DNA of 64,000 bases from Pseudomonas rhizophila (GCF_003033885.1 NZ_CP024081.1:5515178-5579177); one strand, 5' to 3'. Shown: positions 1-6,998, numbered from the stretch's first letter. Notes: generated from the sequence alone by a model not told the origin. Made by a program: numbers and translations.

Positions 1-557
1 CTCCATTCGGGAGCAACATCAAATTTAAATAAATCGTTTCTATATGGCGTAGCAGTTATTATGACTTTATGGGCTCTAAATGACCGTGATATTTCACTCC
101 AGATTGGGGACGGCTCGGAATGTCCCTCATCCACAATTACCAGATCCACAGCCTCAACTAACGCACTTAAAGCCACCTCAGATAGCGACGACAACATCTG
201 AAAAGTAGTAACATTTATACTTTTATCTTCAGTAAGTGCCACACCATCAATTACTGTTTTCAATTCAATATCATATTCAGGCAGTCTATCAGTGAAAAAC
301 TCCCCTGAAAGCTGCTTAACCAGTTGCTCCCGTACCGCCGAACGATGGCAAATAACTAATATTTTCTGCTGTTGCCCAAAGTGGGCTAGAACAGAAATCA
401 CTCCTGTTTTACCACCCCCGGTGGGCATGCTTACCAAGCATGAATGGCGAATTTCTGGTTGGTTAAGGTAATCGAATGCCAGCTCAAGCGCATTTTTCTG
501 GCCTTTACGAAGGACATTCCAAAGGTCGTCGTTAACTTCTACAGCCCCGAACTCCAT
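1..557 (-). CDS. SF2 DEAD/DEAH-type helicase, N-terminal part (partial)
   Basis: The reading frame is open from an ATG at 557 to the left edge, so only about 185 N-terminal residues are seen. The start follows a GGAG ribosome site about 8 bases upstream. Visible motifs are a Walker A loop (MPTGGGKTG, about residues 40-48), a DEGH Walker B box and a TATPYR motif III, in the order expected for superfamily 2 helicases of the type III restriction (ResIII) kind. It would be an ATP-dependent nucleic-acid translocase; the C-terminal helicase lobe and any accessory domain lie outside the window. The DNA is clearly more AT-rich than the core genes, and a tRNA-end-like fragment lies about 280 bp upstream of its start, so it is probably island-borne. 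A defence role is plausible but not shown. Confidence 0.8.
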   Translation of the reverse strand, partial: MEFGAVEVNDDLWNVLRKGQKNALELAFDYLNQPEIRHSCLVSMPTGGGKTGVISVLAHFGQQQKILVICHRSAVREQLVKQLSGEFFTDRLPEYDIELKTVIDGVALTEDKSINVTTFQMLSSLSEVALSALVEAVDLVIVDEGHSEPSPIWSEISRSFRAHKVIITATPYRNDLFKFDVAPEW

Positions 558-833
558 TTCTGATCTCCATACCCTACGCTCAGCACCGGGATAGTTAGCT
601 GAGTCGGAAAGCATACCGGCACAAAGCTACTACACCCACATATTTTTGACTATTCACTACCAGCCCTCCCTTCAATGCAATTCGCTTCTGCAAATTAAAC
701 GAATATCGCTAATTTTCATCAGGAGGGCTCAAAAAGTCAGATGCGTGCGTCTTCACCTAGCTAGAGGTAGATTTAGGGGTATATCCAAGACTAGCCGCCT
801 ATAAAAAACTTTATTTACAGATAGTTAGGTATA

Positions 834-857
834 GGTTCGACTCCTGGTGCCGCACCA
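834..857 (+). other. tRNA 3'-end-like fragment (possible attachment-site remnant)
   Basis: This 24-base piece contains a T-loop-like TTCGACT followed by a stem-like stretch and a terminal CCA. The roughly 50 bases upstream do not fold as the rest of a tRNA, so it is a fragment. Such 3' ends are the usual crossover sites of tRNA-targeting integrases. Its last 18 bases recur at 2329-2347. I cannot name the parent tRNA, and the acceptor strand looks one base short, so the assignment is tentative. Confidence 0.5.
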
Positions 858-865
858 TACAAAAC

Positions 866-893
866 AAAGCCCTCGCAGAAATGCGAGGGCTTT
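866..893 (+). terminator. Rho-independent terminator hairpin (copy A)
   Basis: Arms AAAGCCCTCGCA and TGCGAGGGCTTT enclose a 4-base loop and are followed by a T-rich stretch. It lies 8 bases after the tRNA-like CCA, where a tRNA terminator would sit, and is repeated at 2357-2382. Confidence 0.75.
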
Positions 894-919
894 GTTGTTT
901 CTGCACGCCCACTTTTCTG

Positions 920-943
920 TGGGAGCGAGCCTGCTCGCGATGA
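920..943. repeat. REP element within repeat copy A
   Basis: GTGGGAGCGAGCCTGCTCGC core, the commonest REP palindrome in this window, with a degenerate inverted partner about 40 bases downstream (around 978-992). Confidence 0.7.
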
Positions 944-1090
944 GGCCATCACCGCCACCGACACTCTGCCATACAGACGCAAGCTCGCTCCGTCCGCCCC
1001 AGATGCGTTAATCCCGGACACACAATTTCTAACCCCGCCAGCATGGCGCCACGATTGTCCCCTATCCAATCGACCGCTACCTTCCAACTG

Positions 1091-1179
1091 TCGCTGCCAA
1101 TTCAGCGACCGGGCGTAAGAAACCCGAAGTACATCAAGGCGTATCAGCTGCGCCTCGCTTACTAATGCTGGCGTTTTTT
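1091..1179 (+). ncRNA. Candidate structured RNA, copy A (degenerate)
   Basis: The stretch has a perfect hairpin TCGCTG/CAGCGA (1091-1096 with 1103-1108), then CGGG/CCCG (1110-1113 with 1123-1126), then AGGCG/CGCCT (1137-1141 with 1151-1155), and ends in GGCG plus six T. The terminator stem is weaker than in copy B, and no gene follows, so this copy may be decaying. Transcription is not shown. Confidence 0.4.
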
Positions 1180-1291
1180 GTGTCTGCGATATGCGTTATG
1201 GCGGCTTTGCGCGGGACGCCTTCGAGTGTGCGGGAGCCTTGATTCCCGGTTTTCCTACCCGTGCATGGCCGCCACCCAATCCCGGACAAGT

Positions 1292-1361
1292 ACGGGGACA
1301 GGCCACGATTCCTAGCTGAAATGAATATGCAGACGCCAAATTAAGCGTGATCTGTCCCCGT
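1292..1361. mobile_element. ~70-bp inverted-repeat element (MITE/REP-like)
   Basis: The ends are ACGGGGACAGGCCACG and CGTGATCTGTCCCCGT, an imperfect inverted repeat with 14 of 16 positions matching. A related element of the same size lies at 3231-3299. GGGGACAG-type ends resemble those associated with REP-associated tyrosine transposases (RAYT). No transposase is present, so this would be a non-autonomous copy. Confidence 0.6.
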
Positions 1362-1478
1362 TTTACCTTCCTGGGGCACCTGCGCTGCCAATGCAGGGAT
1401 TGCGCAAGGCAGGCTGCGTGGGCAACCTAGAGGGTTGCGACGAGAGGACTGAGTGAACCTGCTTCCTACCTTGACGTT

Positions 1479-1495
1479 TTATCAACAGATGATAA
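1479..1495. promoter_or_regulatory. Palindromic operator upstream of the TumE-like gene
   Basis: A perfect inverted repeat TTATCA-ACAGA-TGATAA ends 10 bases before the toxin start codon. A TTGACG hexamer at 1471-1476 could be a -35 box. Autorepression by the DNA-binding antitoxin at such a site would be usual for toxin-antitoxin operons; that is inference. Confidence 0.5.
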
Positions 1496-1505
1496 GGTTT
1501 GTGAC

Positions 1506-1865
1506 ATGCAAAGGGACTATGGGCTCGACACATTACTGAGCCTGCACCAAGAAATTTTGGCTCAGGAGGGTGGCTACTGGGCCAAGATCGAGGCCTACCA
1601 GGTTGAGCCTTCTGAGCATATCCCGCATGGGATTAAATACTCGCTCACCCTGCATGATCGAGGTGGAACCAGGGTGCTTGGTTATGACAATGCCCACTTG
1701 GTGAAGCCCGCCAAGTTCAAATATGCGGGCCAGGTCCTACCCTACGACCATAAGCATCGGTCGAGCACGGATAAGGGCGTGCCCTATGAATTCAAAGACG
1801 CTCAGCAGTTGCTACGGGATTTTTTCGCAGACGTTGACCGTGTGTTGGAGCAGGTGAAGAAATGA
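1506..1865 (+). CDS. TumE-family toxin (DUF6516)
   Basis: A 119-residue protein matching the DUF6516/TumE family pattern: an N-terminal helix, then GYWAKIEAYQVEP, HGIKYSLTLHD, LGYDNAH, and a C-terminal YEFKDAQQLL...DFFADVDRVL segment. The family is annotated as the toxin partner of HVO_A0114-type DNA-binding antitoxins; the molecular target is not obvious from sequence. The start is ATG with AAGG about 8 bases upstream. It overlaps the next gene by 4 bases (ATGA), giving a toxin-first operon. The pair sits between two copies of a long direct repeat, which suggests recent acquisition. Confidence 0.8.
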   Translation: MQRDYGLDTLLSLHQEILAQEGGYWAKIEAYQVEPSEHIPHGIKYSLTLHDRGGTRVLGYDNAHLVKPAKFKYAGQVLPYDHKHRSSTDKGVPYEFKDAQQLLRDFFADVDRVLEQVKK

Positions 1866-2212
1866 AAACATTAAAGATTGGCATCATGTCGCAAGCGCAG
1901 ATGCGTGCCCGTGTATTGGCGATTGCCTGTGGCGAGTACAAGCCCAAGGCAACCGAGCCCAAAATTTGGTTCCCGTCCATGAAGTCGCTGGCCGAGGTGC
2001 TGAGTGACGAAAACCGGGCGCTGCTCAAGCTCATCAAAGAAACTCAGCCGGAATCTCTGACCTCGTTGGCCGAGGCTACTGGGCGAAAGGTAAGCAACCT
2101 GTCGCGGACGCTAAAAACCATGTCTGGTTACGGGCTTGTTGAAATGAAGCGCGAGAATAATCACGTCAGGCCGATTGCCAAGGCCACGGAATTTCATATC
2201 ATCGCGGCCTGA
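1862..2212 (+). CDS. HVO_A0114-family DNA-binding antitoxin (TumA-like)
   Basis: A 116-residue protein with a C-terminal winged helix-turn-helix: LTSLAEATGRKVSNLSRTLK reads as recognition helices and GYGLVEMKRENNHVRPIAKA as the wing. This architecture is that of HVO_A0114/MarR-like proteins annotated as TumA antitoxins. The N-terminal ~55 residues probably contact the toxin. It is translationally coupled to the toxin through a 4-base overlap and most likely represses the operon at the palindrome at 1479-1495. The role comes from the partner gene and fold pattern, not experiment. Confidence 0.75.
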   Translation: MKTLKIGIMSQAQMRARVLAIACGEYKPKATEPKIWFPSMKSLAEVLSDENRALLKLIKETQPESLTSLAEATGRKVSNLSRTLKTMSGYGLVEMKRENNHVRPIAKATEFHIIAA

Positions 2213-2356
2213 GTTTCCAGGCAGACGCCCCCCGCACGACGGAGGGACCCAGGACCTATTCGAGTACCTTCTTTTTATTCTGAACACGCTTGATCCTTTA
2301 TTTTAAAGGGTTCTGCGCATTGTGTTTTACTCCTGGTGCCGCACCATACAAAAACG

Positions 2357-2382
2357 AAGCCCTCGCAGAAATGCGAGGGCTT
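2357..2382 (+). terminator. Rho-independent terminator hairpin (copy B)
   Basis: Arms AAGCCCTCGCA and TGCGAGGGCTT with a 4-base loop, followed by a T-rich stretch; duplicate of 866-893. Confidence 0.7.
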
Positions 2383-2431
2383 TGTTGTTTCTGCACGTCC
2401 ACTTTCAATCCACACACTGAATACTGTGGGA

Positions 2432-2455
2432 GCGAGCCTGCTCGCGATGAGGCCA
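2432..2455. repeat. REP element within repeat copy B
   Basis: GTGGGAGCGAGCCTGCTCGC core, with a degenerate inverted REP half about 40 bases further on. Confidence 0.7.
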
Positions 2456-2594
2456 TCACCACCGACATTCTGCTATACAGACGCAAGCTCGCTCCGTCCG
2501 CCCCAGATGCGTTAATCCCAGACACATAATTTCTAGCCCCGCCAGCATGGCGCCACGATTGTCCCCTATCCAATCGACCGCTACCCTCCAACTA

Positions 2595-2685
2595 TCGCTG
2601 CCAATTCAGCGACCGGGCGTAGGAAACCCGAAGTAAATCAAGGCGTATCAGCTGCGCCTCGCTTACTATTGCAGGCGCTTTTTTT
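2595..2685 (+). ncRNA. Candidate structured leader or small RNA ahead of DUF6124
   Basis: Hairpins TCGCTG/CAGCGA (2595-2600 with 2607-2612) and CGGG/CCCG (2614-2617 with 2627-2630) precede two mutually exclusive stems. AGGCG at 2641-2645 can pair with CGCCT at 2655-2659. Alternatively, GCGCCT at 2654-2659 can pair with AGGCGC at 2673-2678, which runs straight into seven T (2679-2685) and so looks like an intrinsic terminator. A weak promoter, TTGTCC-17 bp-TACCCT, ends just upstream. This could be an attenuator for the gene at 2836 or a free small RNA; there is no proof of transcription. Confidence 0.5.
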
Positions 2686-2704
2686 GTGTCTGCGATATGC
2701 GTTA

Positions 2705-2782
2705 TGGCGGCTGTGCGCGGGACACCTTCGGGTGTGCCGGGTGCCTTGATTCCCGGTTTTCCTACCCCGTGCATGGCCGCCA
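2705..2782 (+). promoter_or_regulatory. Multibranched 5' leader structure upstream of DUF6124
   Basis: TGGCGGC (2705-2711) pairs perfectly with GCCGCCA (2776-2782), enclosing ACACC-TTCG-GGTGT (2722-2735) and CCGGG/CCCGG (2737-2741 with 2752-2756). The UUCG-type tetraloop and the closing stem suggest a folded mRNA leader. In copy A the outer stem is kept but the tetraloop stem is broken. Confidence 0.45.
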
Positions 2783-2835
2783 CCCAATCCCGTAGGAAAG
2801 GAAGGTTGCGGCTCTCACAGTCAAGGAGCCAGACA

Positions 2836-3114
2836 ATGCCAAACCCGCAAGACCTCAAAACCCCAGGCCTAACCCCCTTCTCCTACCACTCCGACCGTCC
2901 CCTCTTCCGCGTCAACAGCGGCATTCCCATCGGCGAAGCCTTATCCCACGCCTCCGACCTGCTCCACGTTGCCAAGCTCTTGGCCGAGGACGCGGCGATG
3001 ATTCGCAGCACGGATCGGTACGCCTGGGCGTCGTGTTATTTGCAGGATATGAGCAAAGCCGTCATCGATGACGTGGTGAAGGTGCTGGAGGCGCCGGGGA
3101 GTCATTCTGCTTAA
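2836..3114 (+). CDS. DUF6124 (DUF3077) family protein
   Basis: A 92-residue protein starting at an ATG with AAGGAG 8 bases upstream, which is why this start is preferred over longer upstream options. The sequence has the family pattern: a variable N-terminus, FRVNSGIPIGEALSHASDLLHVAKLLAEDAA, then WASCYLQDMSKAVIDDVVK. Members are small, mostly helical, and common in multiple copies in fluorescent pseudomonads; I know of no assigned function. It follows the structured leader at 2595-2782 and ends 14 bases before a terminator hairpin. Confidence 0.8.
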   Translation: MPNPQDLKTPGLTPFSYHSDRPLFRVNSGIPIGEALSHASDLLHVAKLLAEDAAMIRSTDRYAWASCYLQDMSKAVIDDVVKVLEAPGSHSA

Positions 3115-3127
3115 GAGCCGCGGGGGC

Positions 3128-3152
3128 AATGCTGCTCCAAGGGGGCAGCATT
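3128..3152 (+). terminator. Terminator hairpin after the DUF6124 gene
   Basis: Arms AATGCTGC and GCAGCATT, 14 bases after the stop codon. The T-run is weak. Confidence 0.5.
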
Positions 3153-3187
3153 GAATTGTATTTGCAGGAGCGGATTAAAGAAGGGCA

Positions 3188-3222
3188 GCTTCGCAGCCCA
3201 GCGGGAGCAAGCTCCCTCGCCA
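3188..3222. repeat. REP-like palindrome, GCGGGAGCAAGCTCCCTCGCC type
   Basis: Second REP variant of this genome, also present at 25139-25230. A single copy here, next to the inverted-repeat element at 3231. Confidence 0.6.
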
Positions 3223-3230
3223 CGGGGGCT

Positions 3231-3299
3231 ACGGACAGAGCACGATTACCGGCTGCAATGAGTAGGCGGACACTAAATCAACCATGGTCTGTCCCCCGT
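3231..3299. mobile_element. ~70-bp inverted-repeat element, second copy
   Basis: Ends ACGGACAGAGCACG and CATGGTCTGTCCCCCGT are a diverged version of the element at 1292-1361, with about the same length and a similar CACGATT internal motif next to the left end. Confidence 0.5.
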
Positions 3300-3350
3300 T
3301 TTCCTACGAGAACGCTCTGGCGCTGCGGGCCTAATACCCACGCAAGCGCA

Positions 3351-3887
3351 TCATGTCGCCAAGCGATAGGTAGACTGCACCAACCCCGAAGCAAACCAGC
3401 GGCTGGATACCAGTTTCAGATCTACGTCCTGCCCAAGAGCCCCGAACAATGGCCTTCCGGAGCCGATCAGCACAGGTACAGTGGTAATCACCATGTCGGT
3501 GATTAAACCATCGCGCAGGAATGACTGCACCACCTGTCCGCCATCGACATAGACCCGACGTACGCCTTGTCTCGTCAGTTCCTCCATCACGTCCTTGGGC
3601 GCGAGGCTAGAGAACCGGAGCTTGCCCTTCAGCGCTTCGGGCACTGGCGCATCCAACAGGCTTTCAGACAGCACCACCACGGGGCGCTCGTAGAACCAGG
3701 TGTCGAAGGTCCGGACCTTCTCATAGGTTCCGCGCCCCATCACGATCACGTCCTTGTCAGCGATGAAGTCTGAGTAGCCATGGTCCTCGGTTTGATCATC
3801 GCGCTGTAAAAGCCAGTCGATGTCACCGTCGGGCCTGGCGATGAAGCCATCCAGGCTGGTGGCGATGAAAACATGTGCAGTGGCCAT
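3351..3887 (-). CDS. Dihydrofolate reductase / RibD C-terminal family oxidoreductase
   Basis: A 178-residue protein starting MATAHVFIATSLDGFIAR. This start has AAGGAG 8 bases upstream; longer upstream starts lack one. Motifs typical of the RibD_C/DHFR fold are present: SLDGFIARPDGDIDWL near the N-terminus, IVMGRGTYE, FYERPVVVLS and VYVDGGQVVQSFLRDGLITDMVITTVPVLIGSGRPLF. It would reduce a substrate with NAD(P)H, but family members outside folate and riboflavin synthesis rarely have known substrates. It stands alone, convergent with the DUF6124 gene and divergent from the chemoreceptor. Confidence 0.8.
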   Translation of the reverse strand: MATAHVFIATSLDGFIARPDGDIDWLLQRDDQTEDHGYSDFIADKDVIVMGRGTYEKVRTFDTWFYERPVVVLSESLLDAPVPEALKGKLRFSSLAPKDVMEELTRQGVRRVYVDGGQVVQSFLRDGLITDMVITTVPVLIGSGRPLFGALGQDVDLKLVSSRWFASGLVQSTYRLAT

Positions 3888-4120
3888 CAGGATCTCCTTA
3901 TTCATACGGGGTATTTCGATGCCCGGCGTCGAGAAACACCTGCTGGCATTGATCATCCATTGTGCAATCGCTCCCATCGCTTGTCTTCGGGCCCGCAGGT
4001 CGTTGGCGTTATCGGCAAGCGGGCGTGAGCGCCCGAAGCAATCAAAGCGAACCTCCGAGCGCTCCGCCGGCCCTCAACTACACTTTCCCTGAAATCCCGC
4101 CCCCTCTGGAGTAGTAGGCG

Positions 4121-5728
4121 ATGAAGATCAGGACCAAGATCATAGGCTCGGGGTTGATCAGCCTTTTCTTTGCCCTCGTGCTCGGCGGTATCGGGTTGTG
4201 GGGCTATATCAGCATGACCAGCGCCCTGGCGCGTAGCGAGACCAGTATTTCGGCCATGCGCAAGCACATGGAGGCGGACATGATGCACGACGCCATTCGT
4301 GGCGATGTGTTGGCCGCTTTGCTGGTGGCGCCGGGGGATGCCGCGGGAGCCAAGGAGGTGAGAGAGGCGCTCGATGAGCATGCGCAACGGATGCGCAAAG
4401 TCATCGCCGAGAATGCCGAGGCCCAGTTGCCGCAAGCGATCGCTCAGGCTATTACCGAGCTGAAGCCGCAAGTGGAAACCTATATTGCATCGGCTCAGCA
4501 GGTGATCGCTAAGGCGTTGGAGGGTGCCCAGGATGGCCGGGCGCTGCGGACGGAGTTCGACGGGGCGTTTTCGGCGCTGGAGGAGCGTAACGAGGCGGTG
4601 AGTGAGTTGATCGAGAGCCAGGCCCATGCCACCCGCGAGCATCAGGACCACAGCATTCAAACGTCGGAGCGCTGGTTGGTTTTCACATTGCTGGCCACCT
4701 GTGTGGCGTTGGCGCTGTTGTCCTGGAGCCTGCTCAAGGCGGTGCTTACGCCGCTGAACAAGATCATCCTCAATACCCAGGCTATTTCCCAAGGGGATTT
4801 GCAGCGCTCGATGGGGGCTCAAAGCAAGGATGAGCTGGGTCAGTTGCAGGGTGTGATCGAGCAGATGCAGGTCAATCTGCGGCAAATGATCGCCACGATC
4901 CGCAGCCAGAGTGACGAGTTGCATGGCACGTCGCGCGTATTGGGCGATACGGCGCGGCAGATTGTGTCCAGCGCCGATCAGCAGGCTCAGAGCGCCACCA
5001 GCATGGCGGCGAGCATGGAGCAGATGATGGCGAACATCAGCCAGATCCATCAGCACGCCGACAGCGCCCGGACGATTTCAGCGCAGTCCGAACAACTGGC
5101 CAGCAGCGGCGGGCAAGTGATTCTTGGGGTGGTAGAGGGCATGAGCCGGATCGCCGAGGTGGTCAATCAGTCGTCCAGCAAGATCACGGCGCTGGATGCG
5201 TCGTCCGAAGACATTCATTCCATCATTCAGGTGATCAAGAGCATCGCCGAGCAAACCAACCTGCTGGCCCTCAACGCCGCCATCGAAGCCGCCCGCGCCG
5301 GTGAGGCGGGGCGGGGCTTTGCGGTGGTGGCCGATGAGGTGCGTAACCTGGCAGCGCGCACCACCCAGTCCACTCAGGAAATCACCGCAATGATCGAGCG
5401 CATTCAGACCAGCGCCCGGGATGCGGTGGCGAACATGCAGGCTTGCGTCAGCCGCGTGGACGAAGGCGTCTCACTGGCCCAGCAGGCCGGGGTGTCCATC
5501 AGCGAAATCCGCACCGGCGCCCGGCACGCGGCAGAAGTGGTGGAGGAAATTTCCCAGACCATTGCCGAACAATCGAAGGCCAGCGATGAAATGGCTCAGA
5601 GGGTGGAGTCGATTGCCGCGCAGTCCCGCGAGAACACCCGCTCGATTCACAACCTGACGCAAACAGCGGATCAATTGAACGATGCGGCGGGGTCGATGCA
5701 GTCTTCGGTGCAGCAGTTCAAGATTTGA
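4121..5728 (+). CDS. Methyl-accepting chemotaxis protein
   Basis: A 535-residue transmembrane chemoreceptor. TM1 lies at about 10-30. A helical periplasmic sensor of about 150 residues carries [19 protein letters not shown], the 4HB-type signature. TM2 is at about 185-205, followed by a HAMP domain and a long cytoplasmic signalling coiled coil. The conserved hairpin tip, [19 protein letters not shown] and then [15 protein letters not shown], spans about 375-410. It feeds the CheA/CheW complex at the cell pole. The ligand cannot be read from the sequence. The start has GGAGTAG just upstream. Monocistronic; ends at a bidirectional terminator shared with the RES toxin gene. Confidence 0.95.
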   Translation: MKIRTKIIGSGLISLFFALVLGGIGLWGYISMTSALARSETSISAMRKHMEADMMHDAIRGDVLAALLVAPGDAAGAKEVREALDEHAQRMRKVIAENAEAQLPQAIAQAITELKPQVETYIASAQQVIAKALEGAQDGRALRTEFDGAFSALEERNEAVSELIESQAHATREHQDHSIQTSERWLVFTLLATCVALALLSWSLLKAVLTPLNKIILNTQAISQGDLQRSMGAQSKDELGQLQGVIEQMQVNLRQMIATIRSQSDELHGTSRVLGDTARQIVSSADQQAQSATSMAASMEQMMANISQIHQHADSARTISAQSEQLASSGGQVILGVVEGMSRIAEVVNQSSSKITALDASSEDIHSIIQVIKSIAEQTNLLALNAAIEAARAGEAGRGFAVVADEVRNLAARTTQSTQEITAMIERIQTSARDAVANMQACVSRVDEGVSLAQQAGVSISEIRTGARHAAEVVEEISQTIAEQSKASDEMAQRVESIAAQSRENTRSIHNLTQTADQLNDAAGSMQSSVQQFKI

Positions 5729-5825
5729 TCAATCGGCCGGACCCACTTTTGTGGCGAGGCCGCTTGCTCTCGCTCGGCTGTGTAGCAGCCTGTGCTTTCA
5801 ATACTCGCGAATTATTGAAAATTTT

Positions 5826-5851
5826 GGCTGGGCAATAATTATTGCCCAGCC
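5826..5851. terminator. Bidirectional terminator, perfect 26-bp palindrome
   Basis: Arms GGCTGGGCAATAA and TTATTGCCCAGCC lie between the convergent chemoreceptor and RES toxin genes, flanked by A/T-rich bases on both sides. A degenerate REP lies just upstream at about 5750-5790. Confidence 0.7.
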
Positions 5852-5874
5852 ATAAAACACCCTAAAAACCTGAC

Positions 5875-6555
5875 TCACACCTCGCTCACCTCAAACACAA
5901 ACGAAATCTCCCGCTTCTGGGCGCTCCAGACGTACCGGATATGCTTGCCCTGCACCGGAATCGAAACCGCCGGTGGGCGAAACGCCGCCACGCATTCGTG
6001 GCCGGGCAGGCGGACGCTGTTGTACAGCAAGCCCCAGGACAAGGTTTCGCGCAGTTGCCGGGCGAACACCTGGGACGGACCGTAGGCGGTGGGATCCGGG
6101 TCGTGCAGGTGCGGGTAATCTTGGCGGATGTCGTGCAGCGGCTTGATGACCTTGTTGACGTAAGTGCGCATGGTCAATTCCAGATCCGGCTCGTTGGTCG
6201 CTCCGAGGAATCGCGCCTGGTGGTAGCAGGTCTCGGCAATGGCGGCTTCCTGGCTGCTGGCGGCGTAGTAGACACCGAAGGTGCCGTCGCTGAAGCGGCT
6301 GCTTTTGCCGATATGAGTAAACGCGGCCATCACCGGCGAGGAGCCGGGCCCGGAAATGCGGTCCTCGGGGCGTACCCGGGACAGCACCCCGGCTTCTTCC
6401 ATGAGCCGATCGTTGGTCAGTGCTTCCAGGGCATACGCGGTGGGCAGGTCCTCGGGATCGAGCACGTCTTCGAACAGCGCAATCGGCGGGAAGCTGCTGT
6501 TGACGATCCGGTAGGCACGCTTCCATTGCGGGTCCGCCAGTGGTGGCGTCATCAA
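5875..6555 (-). CDS. RES-family NAD+-degrading toxin
   Basis: A 226-residue RES-domain protein. The family's arginine-glutamate-serine pattern can be followed: an early arginine in WKRAYRIV, GVYYAASSQEAAIAETCYH with the conserved Glu, and a later LLYNSVRLPG with the Ser. Characterised RES toxins (MbcT type) consume NAD+ and arrest growth. It is the downstream gene of an Xre antitoxin operon with a 4-base overlap (6552-6555), the normal antitoxin-toxin order for this class. All motifs look intact, so it is probably active. Confidence 0.9.
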   Translation of the reverse strand: MMTPPLADPQWKRAYRIVNSSFPPIALFEDVLDPEDLPTAYALEALTNDRLMEEAGVLSRVRPEDRISGPGSSPVMAAFTHIGKSSRFSDGTFGVYYAASSQEAAIAETCYHQARFLGATNEPDLELTMRTYVNKVIKPLHDIRQDYPHLHDPDPTAYGPSQVFARQLRETLSWGLLYNSVRLPGHECVAAFRPPAVSIPVQGKHIRYVWSAQKREISFVFEVSEV

Positions 6556-6962
6556 CCGCGCACTCCGTCGAGGTAACGCCGCACATCGGCAATGTCTACC
6601 ACCCGGCCGGCAAGCATGTAGGCCAGTGCCGACTGGCCGTTGAAGGGCGCAGCGGTATTAGGGCTGTTGACCCACTGGTAAGCGCGGTCCCGGCTGTTGC
6701 TGAAGATGATGCTCAGCGCCTTGTGAATACCCATGAGGTAGGAAATGCGCTCCAGTGTGTCGTGAGGCAGCCTGACGTTTTCCGGTAATTGCTTGTACTT
6801 ATAGAAAGTCGTGTTGCCTACCTTGCCCAGCAATGTGCGCTGCTGCTCGACACTGCAGCCCCACAACGCCATGAGATTGAAGAAAAACTTCAACGCGACC
6901 CGACCCGCGTCAGGGGAGTCCAATTGTTGCTGCGCGTTGAGGGTGATGGAGGAGGTTGCCAT
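6552..6962 (-). CDS. Xre/MbcA/ParS-family antitoxin of the RES toxin
   Basis: A 136-residue antitoxin. The N-terminal half (about 20-75) is an Xre-like helix-turn-helix region, and the C-terminal half carries the toxin-binding DUF2384 pattern: ERISYLMGIHKALSIIF, then RAYQWVNSPNTAAPFNGQSALAYML and a final IADVRRYLDGVRG. It neutralises the co-encoded RES protein and should autorepress; an imperfect palindrome at 6981-6998 is a good operator candidate. The start is followed closely by the family sequence with nothing missing. Confidence 0.9.
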   Translation of the reverse strand: MATSSITLNAQQQLDSPDAGRVALKFFFNLMALWGCSVEQQRTLLGKVGNTTFYKYKQLPENVRLPHDTLERISYLMGIHKALSIIFSNSRDRAYQWVNSPNTAAPFNGQSALAYMLAGRVVDIADVRRYLDGVRG

Positions 6963-6980
6963 AAAATTTGGGCTCCATTG

Positions 6981-6998
6981 CTAGGGGGTGACACCTAG
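6981..6998. promoter_or_regulatory. Imperfect palindrome upstream of the RES/Xre operon
   Basis: CTAGGGGGTGACACCTAG has five-base CTAGG/CCTAG arms and lies about 20 bases ahead of the antitoxin start. A probable autoregulatory operator, by position only. Confidence 0.45.

Larger units (their letters stand above)
840..1284. repeat. Long direct repeat, copy A (~445 bp)
   Basis: This stretch matches 2329-2792 almost base for base in the same orientation, with scattered substitutions and small indels. It contains, in order, the tRNA-like CCA end, a terminator, a REP sequence, a candidate small RNA with hairpins at 1091-1108, and a closing GGCGGC/GCCGCC pair. Unlike copy B it is not followed by a DUF6124 gene: the match breaks off at 1284, just before an inverted-repeat element. 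No protein-coding frame in it is convincing. Confidence 0.85.
2329..2792. repeat. Long direct repeat, copy B (~464 bp)
   Basis: Second copy of the segment at 840-1284, beginning with the same ACTCCTGGTGCCGCACCA end and terminator. Copy B includes about 15 extra bases ahead of its REP. It continues without a break into the Shine-Dalgarno and start of a DUF6124 gene, so this is likely the intact arrangement, while copy A is a duplicate or the old edge of an insertion. Confidence 0.85.

Noticed and set aside
834..857. A complete tRNA gene at the CCA-ended fragment
   Set aside because: No acceptor 5' strand, D-arm or anticodon stem can be found in the preceding 60 bases, and the acceptor 3' strand looks one base short.
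815..1087. Minus-strand frame in repeat copy A with a near-identical partner at 2298-2591 (both begin MEGSGRLDRGQSWRHAGG)
   Set aside because: They are the antisense of the duplicated repeat, run through the REP and the terminator, and lack ribosome sites; similarity comes from the DNA repeat, not a gene family.
1471..1499. Promoter TTGACG-17-AAGGTT for the toxin operon
   Set aside because: The -10 match is poor and would start the transcript at the ATG while also using the AAGG that serves as ribosome site.
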